Assembly: GCA_026400155.1 (NCBI GenBank)
Contig: JAPLPO010000024.1
Location: 1 to 44,052, forward strand
Reading direction: 5' to 3'
DNA length: 44,052 bases
Source of the DNA: Burkholderiales bacterium
Lineage (GTDB): Bacteria > Pseudomonadota > Gammaproteobacteria > Burkholderiales > Burkholderiaceae_C
The notes below the pieces were generated by a model, which was given only the letters and a program-made list of their open reading frames with translations, did no database searches and was not told the origin of the DNA. This document shows positions 1 to 9,004 of this stretch, piece by piece. The first letter of the stretch is position 1; each line of letters opens with the position of its first letter. Both the position numbers and the translations under genes were made by a program.

Positions 1-642
1 ATCGTTTTCAATCGAGCCCAAATATCGAATGGTTCGGTTCAGAAAACGGGCGCAAACTTGGTTGATTCGCTCAAACAGTTGGTAGCCCTCTTGGGCACTG
101 CCCACACCATTGGGCACCAGGTAAATCTCGTCCAAGCCATGGTCTTGAATGAGCACTTTGATGGTGGCATAGCCATCGGCAATGGAAGACGGGTCGTCTC
201 GCACCACCACAAAGCGCCTAGAGCAGGCCGCCATGAAGGCCAAAACCTCAGGCGAAATGCCAGCAGCCATGTCCACAATGAGGAAATCGATGTCATCGTC
301 TAGGGCACTGAATGCGCGCACGATGTTGGCTGCCTGAATGTCGCCCAAGGCGGCCATTTCTTGAATGCCAGAAGCACCGGGAACCAACTTCACGCCCTGA
401 CGGGTGGTCACAATGATCTCGGCAAGTGTTTTTTCGCCACTTAAAAAATGACTCAGGTTGTAGGGACAACGGCAGCCCAATGCAATTTGAGCATTGGCCA
501 AGCTCATGTCTGCATCAAACAACATGACGCGGTGACCCATGGCCTGCAGTGCAACAGCCAAGTTCACAGAGACAGTGGTCTTACCCACTCCTCCTTTGCC
601 ACTGGCGATGCCAATGACCTGCGTTGTTCTTGCTTTATCCAT
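1..642 (-). CDS. flhG: FlhG/FleN MinD-like ATPase (partial, cut by window start)
   Basis: ParA/MinD-family ATPase that with FlhF sets flagellar number and place, and in pseudomonads restrains FleQ. The reverse-strand frame is open to the window edge, so the C-terminus is missing and the ORF track omits it. A deviant Walker A (GKGGVGKTT) lies about residues 15-23, followed by LFDADMSLANAQ and a Walker B-like stretch (FLIVDMAAG). The ATG overlaps the flhF stop by 8 bases, indicating translational coupling; a GTG three codons upstream is possible. The N-terminus (MDKARTTQV) goes straight into the ATPase fold and lacks the DQAxxLR helix found in FlhG proteins that stimulate FlhF GTPase, so it is FleN-like in this respect. 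Confidence 0.93.
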   Translation of the reverse strand, partial: MDKARTTQVIGIASGKGGVGKTTVSVNLAVALQAMGHRVMLFDADMSLANAQIALGCRCPYNLSHFLSGEKTLAEIIVTTRQGVKLVPGASGIQEMAALGDIQAANIVRAFSALDDDIDFLIVDMAAGISPEVLAFMAACSRRFVVVRDDPSSIADGYATIKVLIQDHGLDEIYLVPNGVGSAQEGYQLFERINQVCARFLNRTIRYLGSIEND

Positions 643-2050
643 GAAGCTCACTTTGAGGAATTTCAAGCGACCAATTGGGACGGCTCAAACCCATGTCATG
701 GGTGAGAGGCTCATTGGCAGCTTCCACTTCGCTAACCTGAGCGTCTAGTGTCGCAGGTTTTGCGGCCTCATCAAGCGCGCCATCTTCAAATGCGTCTGAA
801 ATTGGTTGCAAATTGTCTATCGCAATGTTGATCAGTTTTTGCAAACCCGACGATTTCAAACCCTCGGAAATCTTGTCAGAGCCACCGCCCGCAGAAACCA
901 CGCACTGCGCACCGTCTGCAATCAAAAACTGGATCAATGGCCAGGGTGAATTGGATTCATCCAGCTTGCTGATCATGAGTGACTGCCATGGCAACTTGGA
1001 TTTCGACATGATTCGGGACAAACTGACACCCGAAGAGTCGGCTGGAACCACGGCGTGCAGGCCAGCCTGTGGGCAAATTTGCACAATTTCAGCCAAACGA
1101 TCGGTCATTTGAACGCCGGGGGTGTCAATCAATATGAGCCTTCTGGGCGACAACTCATTGAGCAACAACTGCAATGCTTCAGGGCTGCTGGCACGGAAGC
1201 AATCGACGCCCAACTGTGCGCACAACATTTGGGTTTGACTCCAAGCACCGGCACGCATGTCGTGATAGCTCACCACGGCCACATACTCAACGCCGTAATG
1301 CATGGCCACCTGCTGAGCGGCTTTGGCCACCATCAAGGTTTTGCCAGAGCCCGACAAACCCGCCAGCACATGGATGCCGCGATTTGGGAAACCCTCTTGC
1401 GGACGCTCCAAATTGTGTGCCAATTGGGCGCGAATGCTGTCCAAGGCACGGTCTAAAGTGGGTTGCTCGCGCAAGCCTTCTTGCAACAAGGCACGCAAAG
1501 CTGTCGGCACACCCGCTTCGGTCATGGTTTGAATCAAAGGCTGAATGTGCGCTGGCCAATACTGGTTCATTTGCCAGCTGGCTGTTTGCTGGCTCAATCG
1601 AAATTCTTGGCGCAATGCGGCCAACTCTTCGCGCACCAAAGACACAATTTCTTGGCTTCGCACTTGATCGCGGCCTTCGGTCAAAATTTGCTCTGTGCCA
1701 ACCATTGCAACCGGCTCGGTTTCTGTTTGCAAGGTTCTTGAACCTGGCTGCAACAGCTGATGCAAATGATCACTGAAGGGGCTGTTCAAAGAAGAGGGTG
1801 TGCTGGAAATGCGTCTCGCAGCGTTAATGGCAGCCACAGAAACAGTCACTGACTGTTTGGCATTCAAGCTCGATTCATTTTCATCCAAAAACTCCTCTGG
1901 CGAAGCTTCTGCGACATCCATGGCAACGATCAACTCGGTTTGACCTTCCACACGATTGTTGGAGATGATCAACACATCGGGGCCAAACATAGCCATTGCC
2001 TTTTCAGTGGCACTGCGCGTGTCGCGGGCAAGTATGCGTTTAAGTTCCAT
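635..2050 (-). CDS. flhF: FlhF SRP-type GTPase, flagellar placement
   Basis: SRP-family GTPase recruiting the first flagellar components to the cell pole. 471 residues: an N-terminal basic start typical of the family (MELKRILARDTRSA), a variable linker, an N-domain (about 130-220) and the G domain from about 225. P-loop GLSGSGKT at 231-238, a DxR element (YHDMRAGA), DTPG and SKLDE follow in the right order. Several differ from the usual FlhF forms (GPTGVGKT, DTAG, TKLDE), so this is a divergent member whose GTPase activity cannot be assumed. It lies 39 bases after flhA and overlaps flhG, giving flhA-flhF-flhG. Confidence 0.93.
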   Translation of the reverse strand: MELKRILARDTRSATEKAMAMFGPDVLIISNNRVEGQTELIVAMDVAEASPEEFLDENESSLNAKQSVTVSVAAINAARRISSTPSSLNSPFSDHLHQLLQPGSRTLQTETEPVAMVGTEQILTEGRDQVRSQEIVSLVREELAALRQEFRLSQQTASWQMNQYWPAHIQPLIQTMTEAGVPTALRALLQEGLREQPTLDRALDSIRAQLAHNLERPQEGFPNRGIHVLAGLSGSGKTLMVAKAAQQVAMHYGVEYVAVVSYHDMRAGAWSQTQMLCAQLGVDCFRASSPEALQLLLNELSPRRLILIDTPGVQMTDRLAEIVQICPQAGLHAVVPADSSGVSLSRIMSKSKLPWQSLMISKLDESNSPWPLIQFLIADGAQCVVSAGGGSDKISEGLKSSGLQKLINIAIDNLQPISDAFEDGALDEAAKPATLDAQVSEVEAANEPLTHDMGLSRPNWSLEIPQSELHG

Positions 2051-2089
2051 GGTGTTATCTCTTCTTCAATCTAAATCTTTGAATGTGTT

Positions 2090-4186
2090 TTATCGAGTTT
2101 CAGCGTGAACCGTATGGACCACTTTCACAGTCTGGTCGTCTGGAATTTCGCTGTAAGACAACAAGGTCAAATCGTTCACGCGGTAGCGCACAGCCTTGGA
2201 CAACCAGGGGCGAATCAAGGGGGACACCACCAACACAGCAGGGTGACCCATTTCTTCCACGGCGCGGGCGCCATCACGCAAAGCACCAAACAATCTCTCA
2301 GCCAAACCTGGCTCCATGGCAATGCTTTGGCCAGGGGCGGTTTGTTGCAAGATGTTGTGAATGAGCTGCTCAAGGCTAGGGTCCAAGGTCATGACCGACA
2401 AGCCATTGGTGTCATCCACCAAGCTCTGAACAATCATGCGGCCCAACTTAGGACGAACCAGCGAGGTGAGTTGCTCGGGCTCTTGTGTGCGGCTGGCCAC
2501 TTCAGACAAGGTCTCGGCAATGGTGCGCATGTCCCGAATCGACACCGATTCGTTCAACAAGTTTTGCAAAGTGCGTGTGACCACACCCAAAGACAACTTG
2601 CCAGGCACCAAGTCTTCAACCAATTTAGGCGACTTGGCAGCCAACTTATCAAGCAACTGCTGGACTTCGTCGTGGCTGAGCAAATCGGAAGCGTTGTCGC
2701 GCAAAACTTTGTTCAAGTGTGTGGCCACTGCGGTGCTGGCATCCACCACGGTGTAACCCAAAGTACGGGCCAAGTCGCGCTGCGAAGGATCAATCCACAC
2801 AGCGTCCAAGCCAAAAGCTGGCTCTTGCGTGGCTTGTCCTTCCAGAGGACCATAAACTTGACCTGGGTTGATGGCCAATTCTTTGCCCACTCTGATTTGA
2901 CCCTTACCGCGAATCACACCCTTCAACACAATGTGATACGCATCAGGATCGATGGTCAAAGCGTCGCGAATGCGCACGGGTTGAACCAAAAAGCCCAACT
3001 CAGCAGACAATTTCTTGCGCACACCCTTCACACGGTTCATCAATTGACCGCCTGTTTCGGGGTTCACCAAGGGAATCAAGCCGTAGCCAATTTCAAGGCC
3101 AATCAAGTCCACTTGATCGACATCGTCCCAATCCAATTCTTTTGGCTCGTCCAAAGCCGCTTGAGCAGCCTGCTCTGCTGGGGTGGCAACGGGGTTGTCT
3201 TGTTTTTGTGTAATGCGATAAGCCAAGCCTGCGGTGGCCAAAGCAATTGTAAGGAACACCAAATGAGGCATGCCGGGTACCAAGCCCATGATGGCCAAAA
3301 TGGCGGCCGAAAGGTACAAGGCCGCGGGGTTGGACAACTGAGAAGAGGCTTGTTCCGTCATGGACTCAGCAGTGGTCACACGGGTCACGATGATGGCTGT
3401 AGCCAATGACAAAAACAATGCAGGAATCTGTGCGACCAAGCCATCACCGATGGTCAGCAAGGTGTAAATTCGGCCAGCTTCGGACAAGGACAAATCATGT
3501 TGAGCGACGCCAATGATGAGACCACCAACCAAGTTAATCACCAAAATAAGCAAGCCCGCCACCGCATCGCCAGACACAAACTTGGAGGCACCGTCCATAG
3601 AGCCGAAGAAGTCTGATTCTTGGGAAAGTTCTTCGCGGCGCTTTTTCGCGGTTTCTTGGTCAATCACGCCCGAATTCAAATCGGCGTCAATGGACATTTG
3701 TTTACCAGGCATGGCGTCCAAGGTAAAACGAGCGTTCACTTCAGATACTCGTCCCGCACCTTTGGTCACCACAATGAAGTTGATGATCATCAAAATAGCA
3801 AAGATGATGAAACCCACCACATAGTTGCCACCGATCACAAACTCACCGAAAGCCGCCACCACTTTGCCAGCAGCTTCGTGACCTTCATGGCCATCGACCA
3901 AAATGACACGGGTGGATGCCACGTTCAAGCCCAAACGGAGCATGGTGGCAAACAACAAAACAGATGGAAAAGATGAAAACTCGAGCGGCTTGCGGGTGCC
4001 AATGGCAATCATGATGACCAACAAGCTGCAGCCAATGTTGAAGGTAAACAGAATGTCCAACAACAAGGGTGGCAGAGGGATAACCAACATGGCCATGATC
4101 AACAACACCATGGCGGGCAAGCCCAGGCCGGCGTAATCGAATTTGGACAGGTTCTGTCGAACCGCTGACAGGGTCAAGGTGCTCAT
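2090..4186 (-). CDS. flhA: FlhA flagellar type III export gate protein
   Basis: Largest export-gate subunit; it uses proton flow to drive export and its cytoplasmic domain docks chaperone-substrate complexes. 698 residues, normal length. The N-terminal half carries about eight hydrophobic segments (roughly 20-330). The FHIPEP-family signature (RVSEVNARFTLDAMPGKQMS) lies near residue 150, followed by the conserved FFGSMDGASKFVSGD stretch. The C-terminal cytoplasmic domain begins around residue 345. First of the minus-strand flhA-flhF-flhG unit, with a sigma-54 promoter 76 bases upstream of the ATG. Divergent from fliK. Confidence 0.97.
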   Translation of the reverse strand: MSTLTLSAVRQNLSKFDYAGLGLPAMVLLIMAMLVIPLPPLLLDILFTFNIGCSLLVIMIAIGTRKPLEFSSFPSVLLFATMLRLGLNVASTRVILVDGHEGHEAAGKVVAAFGEFVIGGNYVVGFIIFAILMIINFIVVTKGAGRVSEVNARFTLDAMPGKQMSIDADLNSGVIDQETAKKRREELSQESDFFGSMDGASKFVSGDAVAGLLILVINLVGGLIIGVAQHDLSLSEAGRIYTLLTIGDGLVAQIPALFLSLATAIIVTRVTTAESMTEQASSQLSNPAALYLSAAILAIMGLVPGMPHLVFLTIALATAGLAYRITQKQDNPVATPAEQAAQAALDEPKELDWDDVDQVDLIGLEIGYGLIPLVNPETGGQLMNRVKGVRKKLSAELGFLVQPVRIRDALTIDPDAYHIVLKGVIRGKGQIRVGKELAINPGQVYGPLEGQATQEPAFGLDAVWIDPSQRDLARTLGYTVVDASTAVATHLNKVLRDNASDLLSHDEVQQLLDKLAAKSPKLVEDLVPGKLSLGVVTRTLQNLLNESVSIRDMRTIAETLSEVASRTQEPEQLTSLVRPKLGRMIVQSLVDDTNGLSVMTLDPSLEQLIHNILQQTAPGQSIAMEPGLAERLFGALRDGARAVEEMGHPAVLVVSPLIRPWLSKAVRYRVNDLTLLSYSEIPDDQTVKVVHTVHAETR

Positions 4187-4261
4187 GGTTGGCCTAAGGG
4201 GCTATTTAGAGGGTTAGAACAATCAAACTGCATGGTTTTTCTTCCATAGTTCAGCTTGTTG

Positions 4262-4277
4262 AGCAAGGTCCATGCCA
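4262..4277 (-). promoter_or_regulatory. sigma-54 (-24/-12) promoter for flhA-flhF-flhG
   Basis: The reverse strand reads TGGCATGGACCTTGCT, matching TGGCACG-N4-TTGCW with one non-critical mismatch; GG and GC are exactly 10 bases apart. Predicted transcription start near 4251, about 65 bases before the flhA ATG. Confidence 0.75.
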
Positions 4278-4337
4278 TGTGGAATCCCGACACCAAGCCC
4301 CATTTCCCAGTTTCAGCCAAAGCGGCAAGCCCTGACC

Positions 4338-4353
4338 TGTCACGATTTTTGCT
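4338..4353 (+). promoter_or_regulatory. Weak sigma-54-like promoter for the fliK operon
   Basis: TGTCACGATTTTTGCT has a perfect -12 half and spacing, but the -24 GG is GT, a substitution at a critical position. It lies 63 bases before the fliK ATG and diverges from the flhA promoter. It is the only candidate seen in this gap; a sigma-70 promoter is also possible. Confidence 0.35.
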
Positions 4354-4415
4354 AATACAAGGCGTGCCCGGCCTAAAAACCGGGGTGAATAGATCCAACT
4401 GAAGATGGAAATAAC

Positions 4416-5855
4416 ATGGACGCCAACCTGAATTTTGCAACGACCCCAAGCTCAAACCCCACGTCAGTAGGGGCTTCCAGCGGTTCTAAGGGTTTAGACC
4501 CGAGCCTTGCCAAGCCCATGAATGGGCAGGAATTTGCGGGTGTGATGCGTGACTTGATGGCCAAGGGGGAGCGGCAAGAGCTTGCCGGAACCGAGCCCAA
4601 GGAAGCCACCGATGCCACAACGGCAGCCCTGCAAACTCTGAATTTAGGTAGCCAGTTCTCTGTGATCACAGCGGCCTCGCCGCTGCCCGATCCCAACAGC
4701 CTGGCCCAATTTGCCCGAGCTCAAGGTTTGAGCGAGTCGGCAGTCCAGGCCTTGTTTGGAGACTTGACAATGGGGATGAGTCAGCCTGCTAGCCCTGTTG
4801 CAGTCTGCGCCAGTGTCAGTGCCAGCACCCTCACGCTGTTGCCAAGCGCACCCACATTAGGTTGGATCCAAGCAACTCCAAGCAGTTTGACAATTTCAGC
4901 TCAGGTCGAAAGTTCCGTATTGGCGCCAGCAACTCAGCTTACAACACAAGGCGCCATCAAAACTTCCGATGTATCCGCCTTGCTGGCAACAGCGGGCGCC
5001 ACGGGCATTCTCAAAACAGTGGGCGACATGGGCGCAGCACCTATTCAAGCGCTGAGCACCGCAGAAACTGTGGCCGAAATGTCACCAGAGCTTGGCCCTT
5101 TGGATGCCATGCGCATGCGCATGGTGCCAGCATGGGAAAACATGACCCGACAGTTGGCCAAATTGAATGGCACCGATCAAGCTGCCGCTTGGGGGCAAAT
5201 GACCTCCAACATATTGAGTAGCAAAGTACTCGGCGCTGATGTGCCGGAGGTTTTGCTGGACTTGGGCGTCAATGACCCCGCACTCTTGTCAACATTTGAC
5301 ACCCTTCAAGACCCCAGCAGTGGGAGCACCATCAGCCTTGATTCAGCACGCAACACCGCCAGCACCGGAACTTTGGGCGCCGCCGCCACCAGTGCAGCCT
5401 TGGCCAACCCCGGGTTGACCGACAGAGCGGCCCAAATTCAGGACTTGGCCGACAAACTGGGCAAAGCCATGGGCGAGCGACTCCAAGAACAATTGGAACG
5501 CGGGGAATGGAAACTGCAATTGAAGCTGAATCCCGCCCATTTGGGCAAAATTGATGTTGAGCTTGACATGAGTACGAAGGGTTTGGACGCCATTTTCAAG
5601 ACTGACAACCAACTCACGCGAGAATTGATTGCACAAGGAATGAACAAACTCAAGGATAGCTTGGCACAATCAGGCATGACAGTTGCTAATGTCTGGGTGA
5701 ACAGTGAAAACCAGCGTGGATCTGGCGGAAACTCGACACCTCGTCAAAACTCGGAATCTGACAACCATGTCAGTGCCCCTGTGTCGGATGTCAAAGCCGC
5801 TGAATCTCGCATCAAAGAGCTTAGATCTTCTGATGCCTGGGACGCACTGGCTTGA
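4416..5855 (+). CDS. fliK: FliK hook-length control protein
   Basis: Secreted molecular ruler that ends hook growth by making FlhB switch export specificity. 479 residues: a long low-complexity Ala/Ser/Thr/Gly-rich N-terminal two thirds, then the conserved Flg_hook C-terminal domain at about 335-430 (GEWKLQLKLNPAHLGKIDVE, then LAQSGMTVANVWV), ending in a polar Ser/Asn-rich tail. First gene of the plus-strand fliKLMNOPQR-flhB unit. A second FliK-like gene lies at 16434; this one has the normal ruler architecture and position and is the likely hook ruler. Confidence 0.93.
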   Translation: MDANLNFATTPSSNPTSVGASSGSKGLDPSLAKPMNGQEFAGVMRDLMAKGERQELAGTEPKEATDATTAALQTLNLGSQFSVITAASPLPDPNSLAQFARAQGLSESAVQALFGDLTMGMSQPASPVAVCASVSASTLTLLPSAPTLGWIQATPSSLTISAQVESSVLAPATQLTTQGAIKTSDVSALLATAGATGILKTVGDMGAAPIQALSTAETVAEMSPELGPLDAMRMRMVPAWENMTRQLAKLNGTDQAAAWGQMTSNILSSKVLGADVPEVLLDLGVNDPALLSTFDTLQDPSSGSTISLDSARNTASTGTLGAAATSAALANPGLTDRAAQIQDLADKLGKAMGERLQEQLERGEWKLQLKLNPAHLGKIDVELDMSTKGLDAIFKTDNQLTRELIAQGMNKLKDSLAQSGMTVANVWVNSENQRGSGGNSTPRQNSESDNHVSAPVSDVKAAESRIKELRSSDAWDALA

Positions 5856-5871
5856 GATTTAACTGAAACGC

Positions 5872-5884
5872 CCGGTTCAACCGG
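5872..5884. repeat. Short perfect inverted repeat between fliK and fliL
   Basis: CCGGTT-C-AACCGG, a 6-base-arm palindrome in the 57-base fliK-fliL gap. The loop is too short for a classic terminator and no T-run follows. It could be an mRNA stability hairpin or a protein site; function unknown. Confidence 0.3.
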
Positions 5885-5912
5885 TGACAATTTGTTTATA
5901 TAGAGGTGCCCT

Positions 5913-6491
5913 ATGGCAACAGCAGCCCCAGAAGCAGCAGAAGTCGTTGAAGAAGAGCCGAAAAAGAAAAAGCCCATCGTCCTGATCATTGGGGGCGTTG
6001 TTGGTTTGATCGTCCTCATTGTGGGCATTGTGATGGGTACGCTATTTTTCACAGGTTACTTCAACCCCAAACCCGTGGTCGATCCTGAGCTTGCTGAGGC
6101 CGACGCCCATGGCGGGAAAAAAGACGACAAGAAGCCTGGCAAGAAAACCAAAGATTCACCAGAACTCACCCGCTTTGAGTACACCTACTTGCAAATTGAA
6201 CGCGAGTTCTTGGTCAATGTGAGTGGCTCCAAAAAAGTCATGTCGGTTCAAATTGCCGTCATGACCCATTACGATGAGCGCGTCTTTGAGAATGTGAAAA
6301 AGCACGACTTTGCCATTCGCTCCGCTGTTTTGGATGTGATGCGACAGACCACCGATGCAGACTTGGTTAAACCTGAGTTCCGCAAAGAAATAGCTGTCAA
6401 AATTCGCGACAGCATCAACACCTTGCTTGAAAAGTACGAAGACTTTGGTGGCATCGAAGAAGTTCATTTCACGAGCTTCATCGTGCAGTGA
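5913..6491 (+). CDS. fliL: FliL basal-body membrane protein
   Basis: Single-pass inner-membrane protein that surrounds stators and aids torque. 192 residues: a short acidic then Lys-rich cytoplasmic start (EEEPKKKKP), one membrane helix at about 26-50, a charged Lys/Asp linker, and the periplasmic FliL domain (about 85-192) with RFEYTYLQIEREFLVN and the C-terminal VHFTSFIVQ typical of the family. A GAGG ribosome site precedes the ATG. Confidence 0.93.
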   Translation: MATAAPEAAEVVEEEPKKKKPIVLIIGGVVGLIVLIVGIVMGTLFFTGYFNPKPVVDPELAEADAHGGKKDDKKPGKKTKDSPELTRFEYTYLQIEREFLVNVSGSKKVMSVQIAVMTHYDERVFENVKKHDFAIRSAVLDVMRQTTDADLVKPEFRKEIAVKIRDSINTLLEKYEDFGGIEEVHFTSFIVQ

Positions 6492-6545
6492 TGGCGCCCA
6501 TCGTTCAAAGTATTTGCTTTATTTCATTTTGATTGTTTGAGTTTC

Positions 6546-7535
6546 ATGGCCACTTCTTTGCTCACACCCGACGAACTCTCTGCCTTGGCAGAAGGCGTGA
6601 TGGATGGATCGATCCCAGTTGACACTGGTTTCAACACCACCGCACGGGTGAAGAAACACGACCTGGCCTCTGAGGACAGCAGCTTGGGGGTGAACATCAC
6701 CTCCATCGACATGATCAACGAGCGCTTCATTCGCACCTTCCGTTTGGGTTTGGTCGAAATGCTGCGCACCAGCCCCAAGGTCAATCCCAACCAAGTTGAA
6801 ATTGTTCGCTTCGGTGATTACCTCAAAAGTTTGAAAGCCCCCTTGTCTGTCAATGTGGTTCGCATGAACCCCTTGCGCGGCAATTCCATTGTGGTCATTG
6901 ACCCCACGGTGGTGTTCAGTTCACTCGACAGTTTCTTTGGCGGGTTTGGCAAAGGTGTTGGCAATTTGCCCCCTGGCCGCTTGTTCACACCTACCGAATC
7001 GCGCATCATCAACATGATTTTGGAAGTCTTTTTCAAGTCATTGACAGAAGCTTGGGCTGCAGTCTTGCCAGTTGAATTTGAATTGATCAGCTCTGAAATC
7101 AATCCCCAATTTGCACAAATTGCCGACGAAAACGACTTGGTCATCTTGACGCGCTTCGAAGCCGAAGGCAACATGAACTCTCAAGGCTTCATCGATCTGG
7201 TCTACCCCTATGCATCACTCAAACCCATTCGTGAACTGCTGCGCAGCCGAGTACAGTCTGGCGATGGCAACGATGAATCAGACAAGCAATGGCGCATTGA
7301 ACTTGAAGAAGCCGTTGACAGCGCAGGCTTGGAAGCAAGGGTTCTGTTGGGCAGCGTTGAGTCTTCATTTGGTGAAATTGAAACCATGAAAGAAGGCGAC
7401 GTGCTGTTCTTTAAGAAACCAGAATTGGCCCGATTGCTTGTGAATGGGTTACCGGCTTTTGATGTTCAAGTAGGTACCATAGGCGCACAAACCGCTGTGC
7501 AAATTGAACGGGCTTGTATACCCGGTATGCAATAA
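6546..7535 (+). CDS. fliM: FliM flagellar motor switch protein
   Basis: C-ring switch protein that binds CheY-P and links to FliG and FliN. 329 residues from the ATG. The ORF track opens at a TTG three codons earlier; the ATG is preferred because MATSLLTPDELSALAEG aligns with the family N-terminus. The N-terminal CheY-binding motif is looser than the usual LSQxEIDALL. The FliM middle domain carries GGFGKG and RLFTPTESRIINMI; the C-terminal SPOA domain ends near residue 325. No strong ribosome site is visible. Confidence 0.95.
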   Translation: MATSLLTPDELSALAEGVMDGSIPVDTGFNTTARVKKHDLASEDSSLGVNITSIDMINERFIRTFRLGLVEMLRTSPKVNPNQVEIVRFGDYLKSLKAPLSVNVVRMNPLRGNSIVVIDPTVVFSSLDSFFGGFGKGVGNLPPGRLFTPTESRIINMILEVFFKSLTEAWAAVLPVEFELISSEINPQFAQIADENDLVILTRFEAEGNMNSQGFIDLVYPYASLKPIRELLRSRVQSGDGNDESDKQWRIELEEAVDSAGLEARVLLGSVESSFGEIETMKEGDVLFFKKPELARLLVNGLPAFDVQVGTIGAQTAVQIERACIPGMQ

Positions 7536-7552
7536 ATTTTCAGGAAAAAGAC

Positions 7553-7861
7553 ATGACCGATACCAACGCAGAAGCCGCCATCGAAAACGAAGCAGCACAT
7601 CGCCAGATCAATCCTGAGGTGTTGCAAAACATCAGCGTCACACTGTCCATTGAAGTGGGCCGCGCCATGATCAAAATTCGCGACCTCATGCGCCTCACTC
7701 AGGGCAGCGTGGTCGAACTCGATCGCATCGCGGGCGAACCGCTCGATCTCTTGGTCAACAACACCGTGGTCGCCCAAGGCGAAATTGTGTTGGTCAACGA
7801 TCGCTATGGCGTCCGCCTTACCCGCGTGGCGCCCGCATCAGAACGCATGAAGAACCTTTAA
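7553..7861 (+). CDS. fliN: FliN flagellar motor switch protein
   Basis: C-ring protein forming the base of the switch and docking FliH. 102 residues with the SPOA domain covering nearly all of it: VTLSIEVGRAMIKIRDLM, then GSVVELDRIAGEPLDLLVNN and VNDRYGVRLT, close to textbook FliN. The ATG at 7553 has AGGAAAAAG upstream, so the 13 extra residues in the ORF track are not part of the protein. Between fliM and fliO. Confidence 0.96.
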   Translation: MTDTNAEAAIENEAAHRQINPEVLQNISVTLSIEVGRAMIKIRDLMRLTQGSVVELDRIAGEPLDLLVNNTVVAQGEIVLVNDRYGVRLTRVAPASERMKNL

Positions 7862-7897
7862 ACTTCAGGCTTCTGAACCACAAGAAAAGAGCTCCGC

Positions 7898-8233
7898 ATG
7901 GCACCCGGTTTTGAAAGCGCCGACCTGTTTCGGATGATCGGCAGCTTTGCCTTGGTGCTGGCAATCATGGCAGGGCTCTTGTGGACTTTGCGCAAGCTGC
8001 AATCCCGCCTGAACAGCCAGAATGCTGGCAAACGCATGCAGGTCCTTGAAACACTCAGTGTGGGTCCGCGTCAAAAATTTGCACTTCTCAAAGTGGGGGA
8101 CAATGAAGTCTTGGTCGGCATCACGCCCACCCAAATGACCTCCTTGGGACAATGGCCAGCATCAGCAGCTCCGCCAATCGATGCCCTCATTCACGCAACC
8201 CCTTCCAACAATGGAGCACCTCATGTTGCGTAA
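7898..8233 (+). CDS. fliO: FliO export gate assembly factor
   Basis: Bitopic membrane protein that helps assemble the FliP ring. 111 residues: one membrane helix (about 12-29), then a basic stretch and the FliO core (KRMQVLETLSVGPRQKFALL, then VGDNEVLVGIT). The 3' end overlaps fliP by 11 bases. Small, poorly conserved family, but motif and position agree. Confidence 0.9.
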   Translation: MAPGFESADLFRMIGSFALVLAIMAGLLWTLRKLQSRLNSQNAGKRMQVLETLSVGPRQKFALLKVGDNEVLVGITPTQMTSLGQWPASAAPPIDALIHATPSNNGAPHVA

Positions 8234-8990
8234 ATTGATCCAACAACCCTGGTTCTTGGCCACCGGCATCATTGCCTTGGCCATGTTGGCTTTCCCATTG
8301 GCCGCTGCCGCACAGGGCATCCCCATGGTCAACGTCACAGGCGGCCCCAAAGGCCAACAACAGTACAGCTTGTCGCTCCAACTGTTGGCCTTGATGACAT
8401 CGCTCACGCTGCTGCCATCCTTTTTGCTCATGATGACCGCCTTTGTGCGCATCATCATTGTGTTATCCATTTTGCGCCAAGCATTGGGCACAGGCCAAAC
8501 GCCGCCCAACACCGTGTTGGTGGGTTTGGCTTTGTTCCTAACCTTGTTTATTATGTCGCCCATCTTGAACGACATTTACACCAACGCCTTGGTGCCCTAC
8601 ATGCAAAAAGGCATGGCCTTTGACAAAGCCTTGGCCGCGGCAGAAGAGCCTCTGCGCAACTTCATGATGAAGCAAACCCGCGAAGACGACATCGGTTTGT
8701 TCATGCAAATGGCCAACAAAGGCGAACCCGCCAATGCAGCTGCCGTGCCCTTTTCCACCTTGGTGCCCGCCTTCATCACCTCTGAATTGAAGAGCGCTTT
8801 TACCATCGGCTTTCTAATTTACATCCCCTTCGTGGTCATTGACCTCATTGTGGCCAGCGTGCTCATGTCCATGGGCATGATGATGTTGTCGCCCATGATG
8901 ATTTCCATGCCCTTCAAGCTTATGTTGTTTGTTTTGGTCGACGGCTGGAGCTTGATCCTCGGATCGCTTGCAGCCAGCTTCGCCACCTAA
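8223..8990 (+). CDS. fliP: FliP export gate protein
   Basis: Core of the FliP5-FliQ4-FliR1 channel. 255 residues from the ATG at 8223, chosen because GGAG lies six bases upstream and the next residues form the signal peptide typical of FliP (MLRKLIQQPWFLATG to AAAAQ). The ORF-track start at 8181 adds 14 residues inside fliO without support. LLPSFLLMMTAFVRIIIVLS and the C-terminal Met-rich helices (MSMGMMMLSPMMISMPFKL) are diagnostic. Confidence 0.96.
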   Translation: MLRKLIQQPWFLATGIIALAMLAFPLAAAAQGIPMVNVTGGPKGQQQYSLSLQLLALMTSLTLLPSFLLMMTAFVRIIIVLSILRQALGTGQTPPNTVLVGLALFLTLFIMSPILNDIYTNALVPYMQKGMAFDKALAAAEEPLRNFMMKQTREDDIGLFMQMANKGEPANAAAVPFSTLVPAFITSELKSAFTIGFLIYIPFVVIDLIVASVLMSMGMMMLSPMMISMPFKLMLFVLVDGWSLILGSLAASFAT

Positions 8991-9004
8991 ATTGGAGCCC
9001 TCAC

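Noticed and set aside
1174-1776. 200-residue plus-strand ORF
   Set aside because: Antisense to flhF; composition rich in Arg, His and Cys as in a shadow frame.
2105-3409. 434-residue plus-strand ORF
   Set aside because: It lies wholly antisense to flhA, has shadow-type composition (His/Gln/Arg-rich) and no recognisable domain.
4183-4455. 90-residue minus-strand ORF upstream of flhA
   Set aside because: It spans the divergent promoter gap and the start of fliK, with no ribosome site or family likeness; the gap carries sigma-54 boxes instead.
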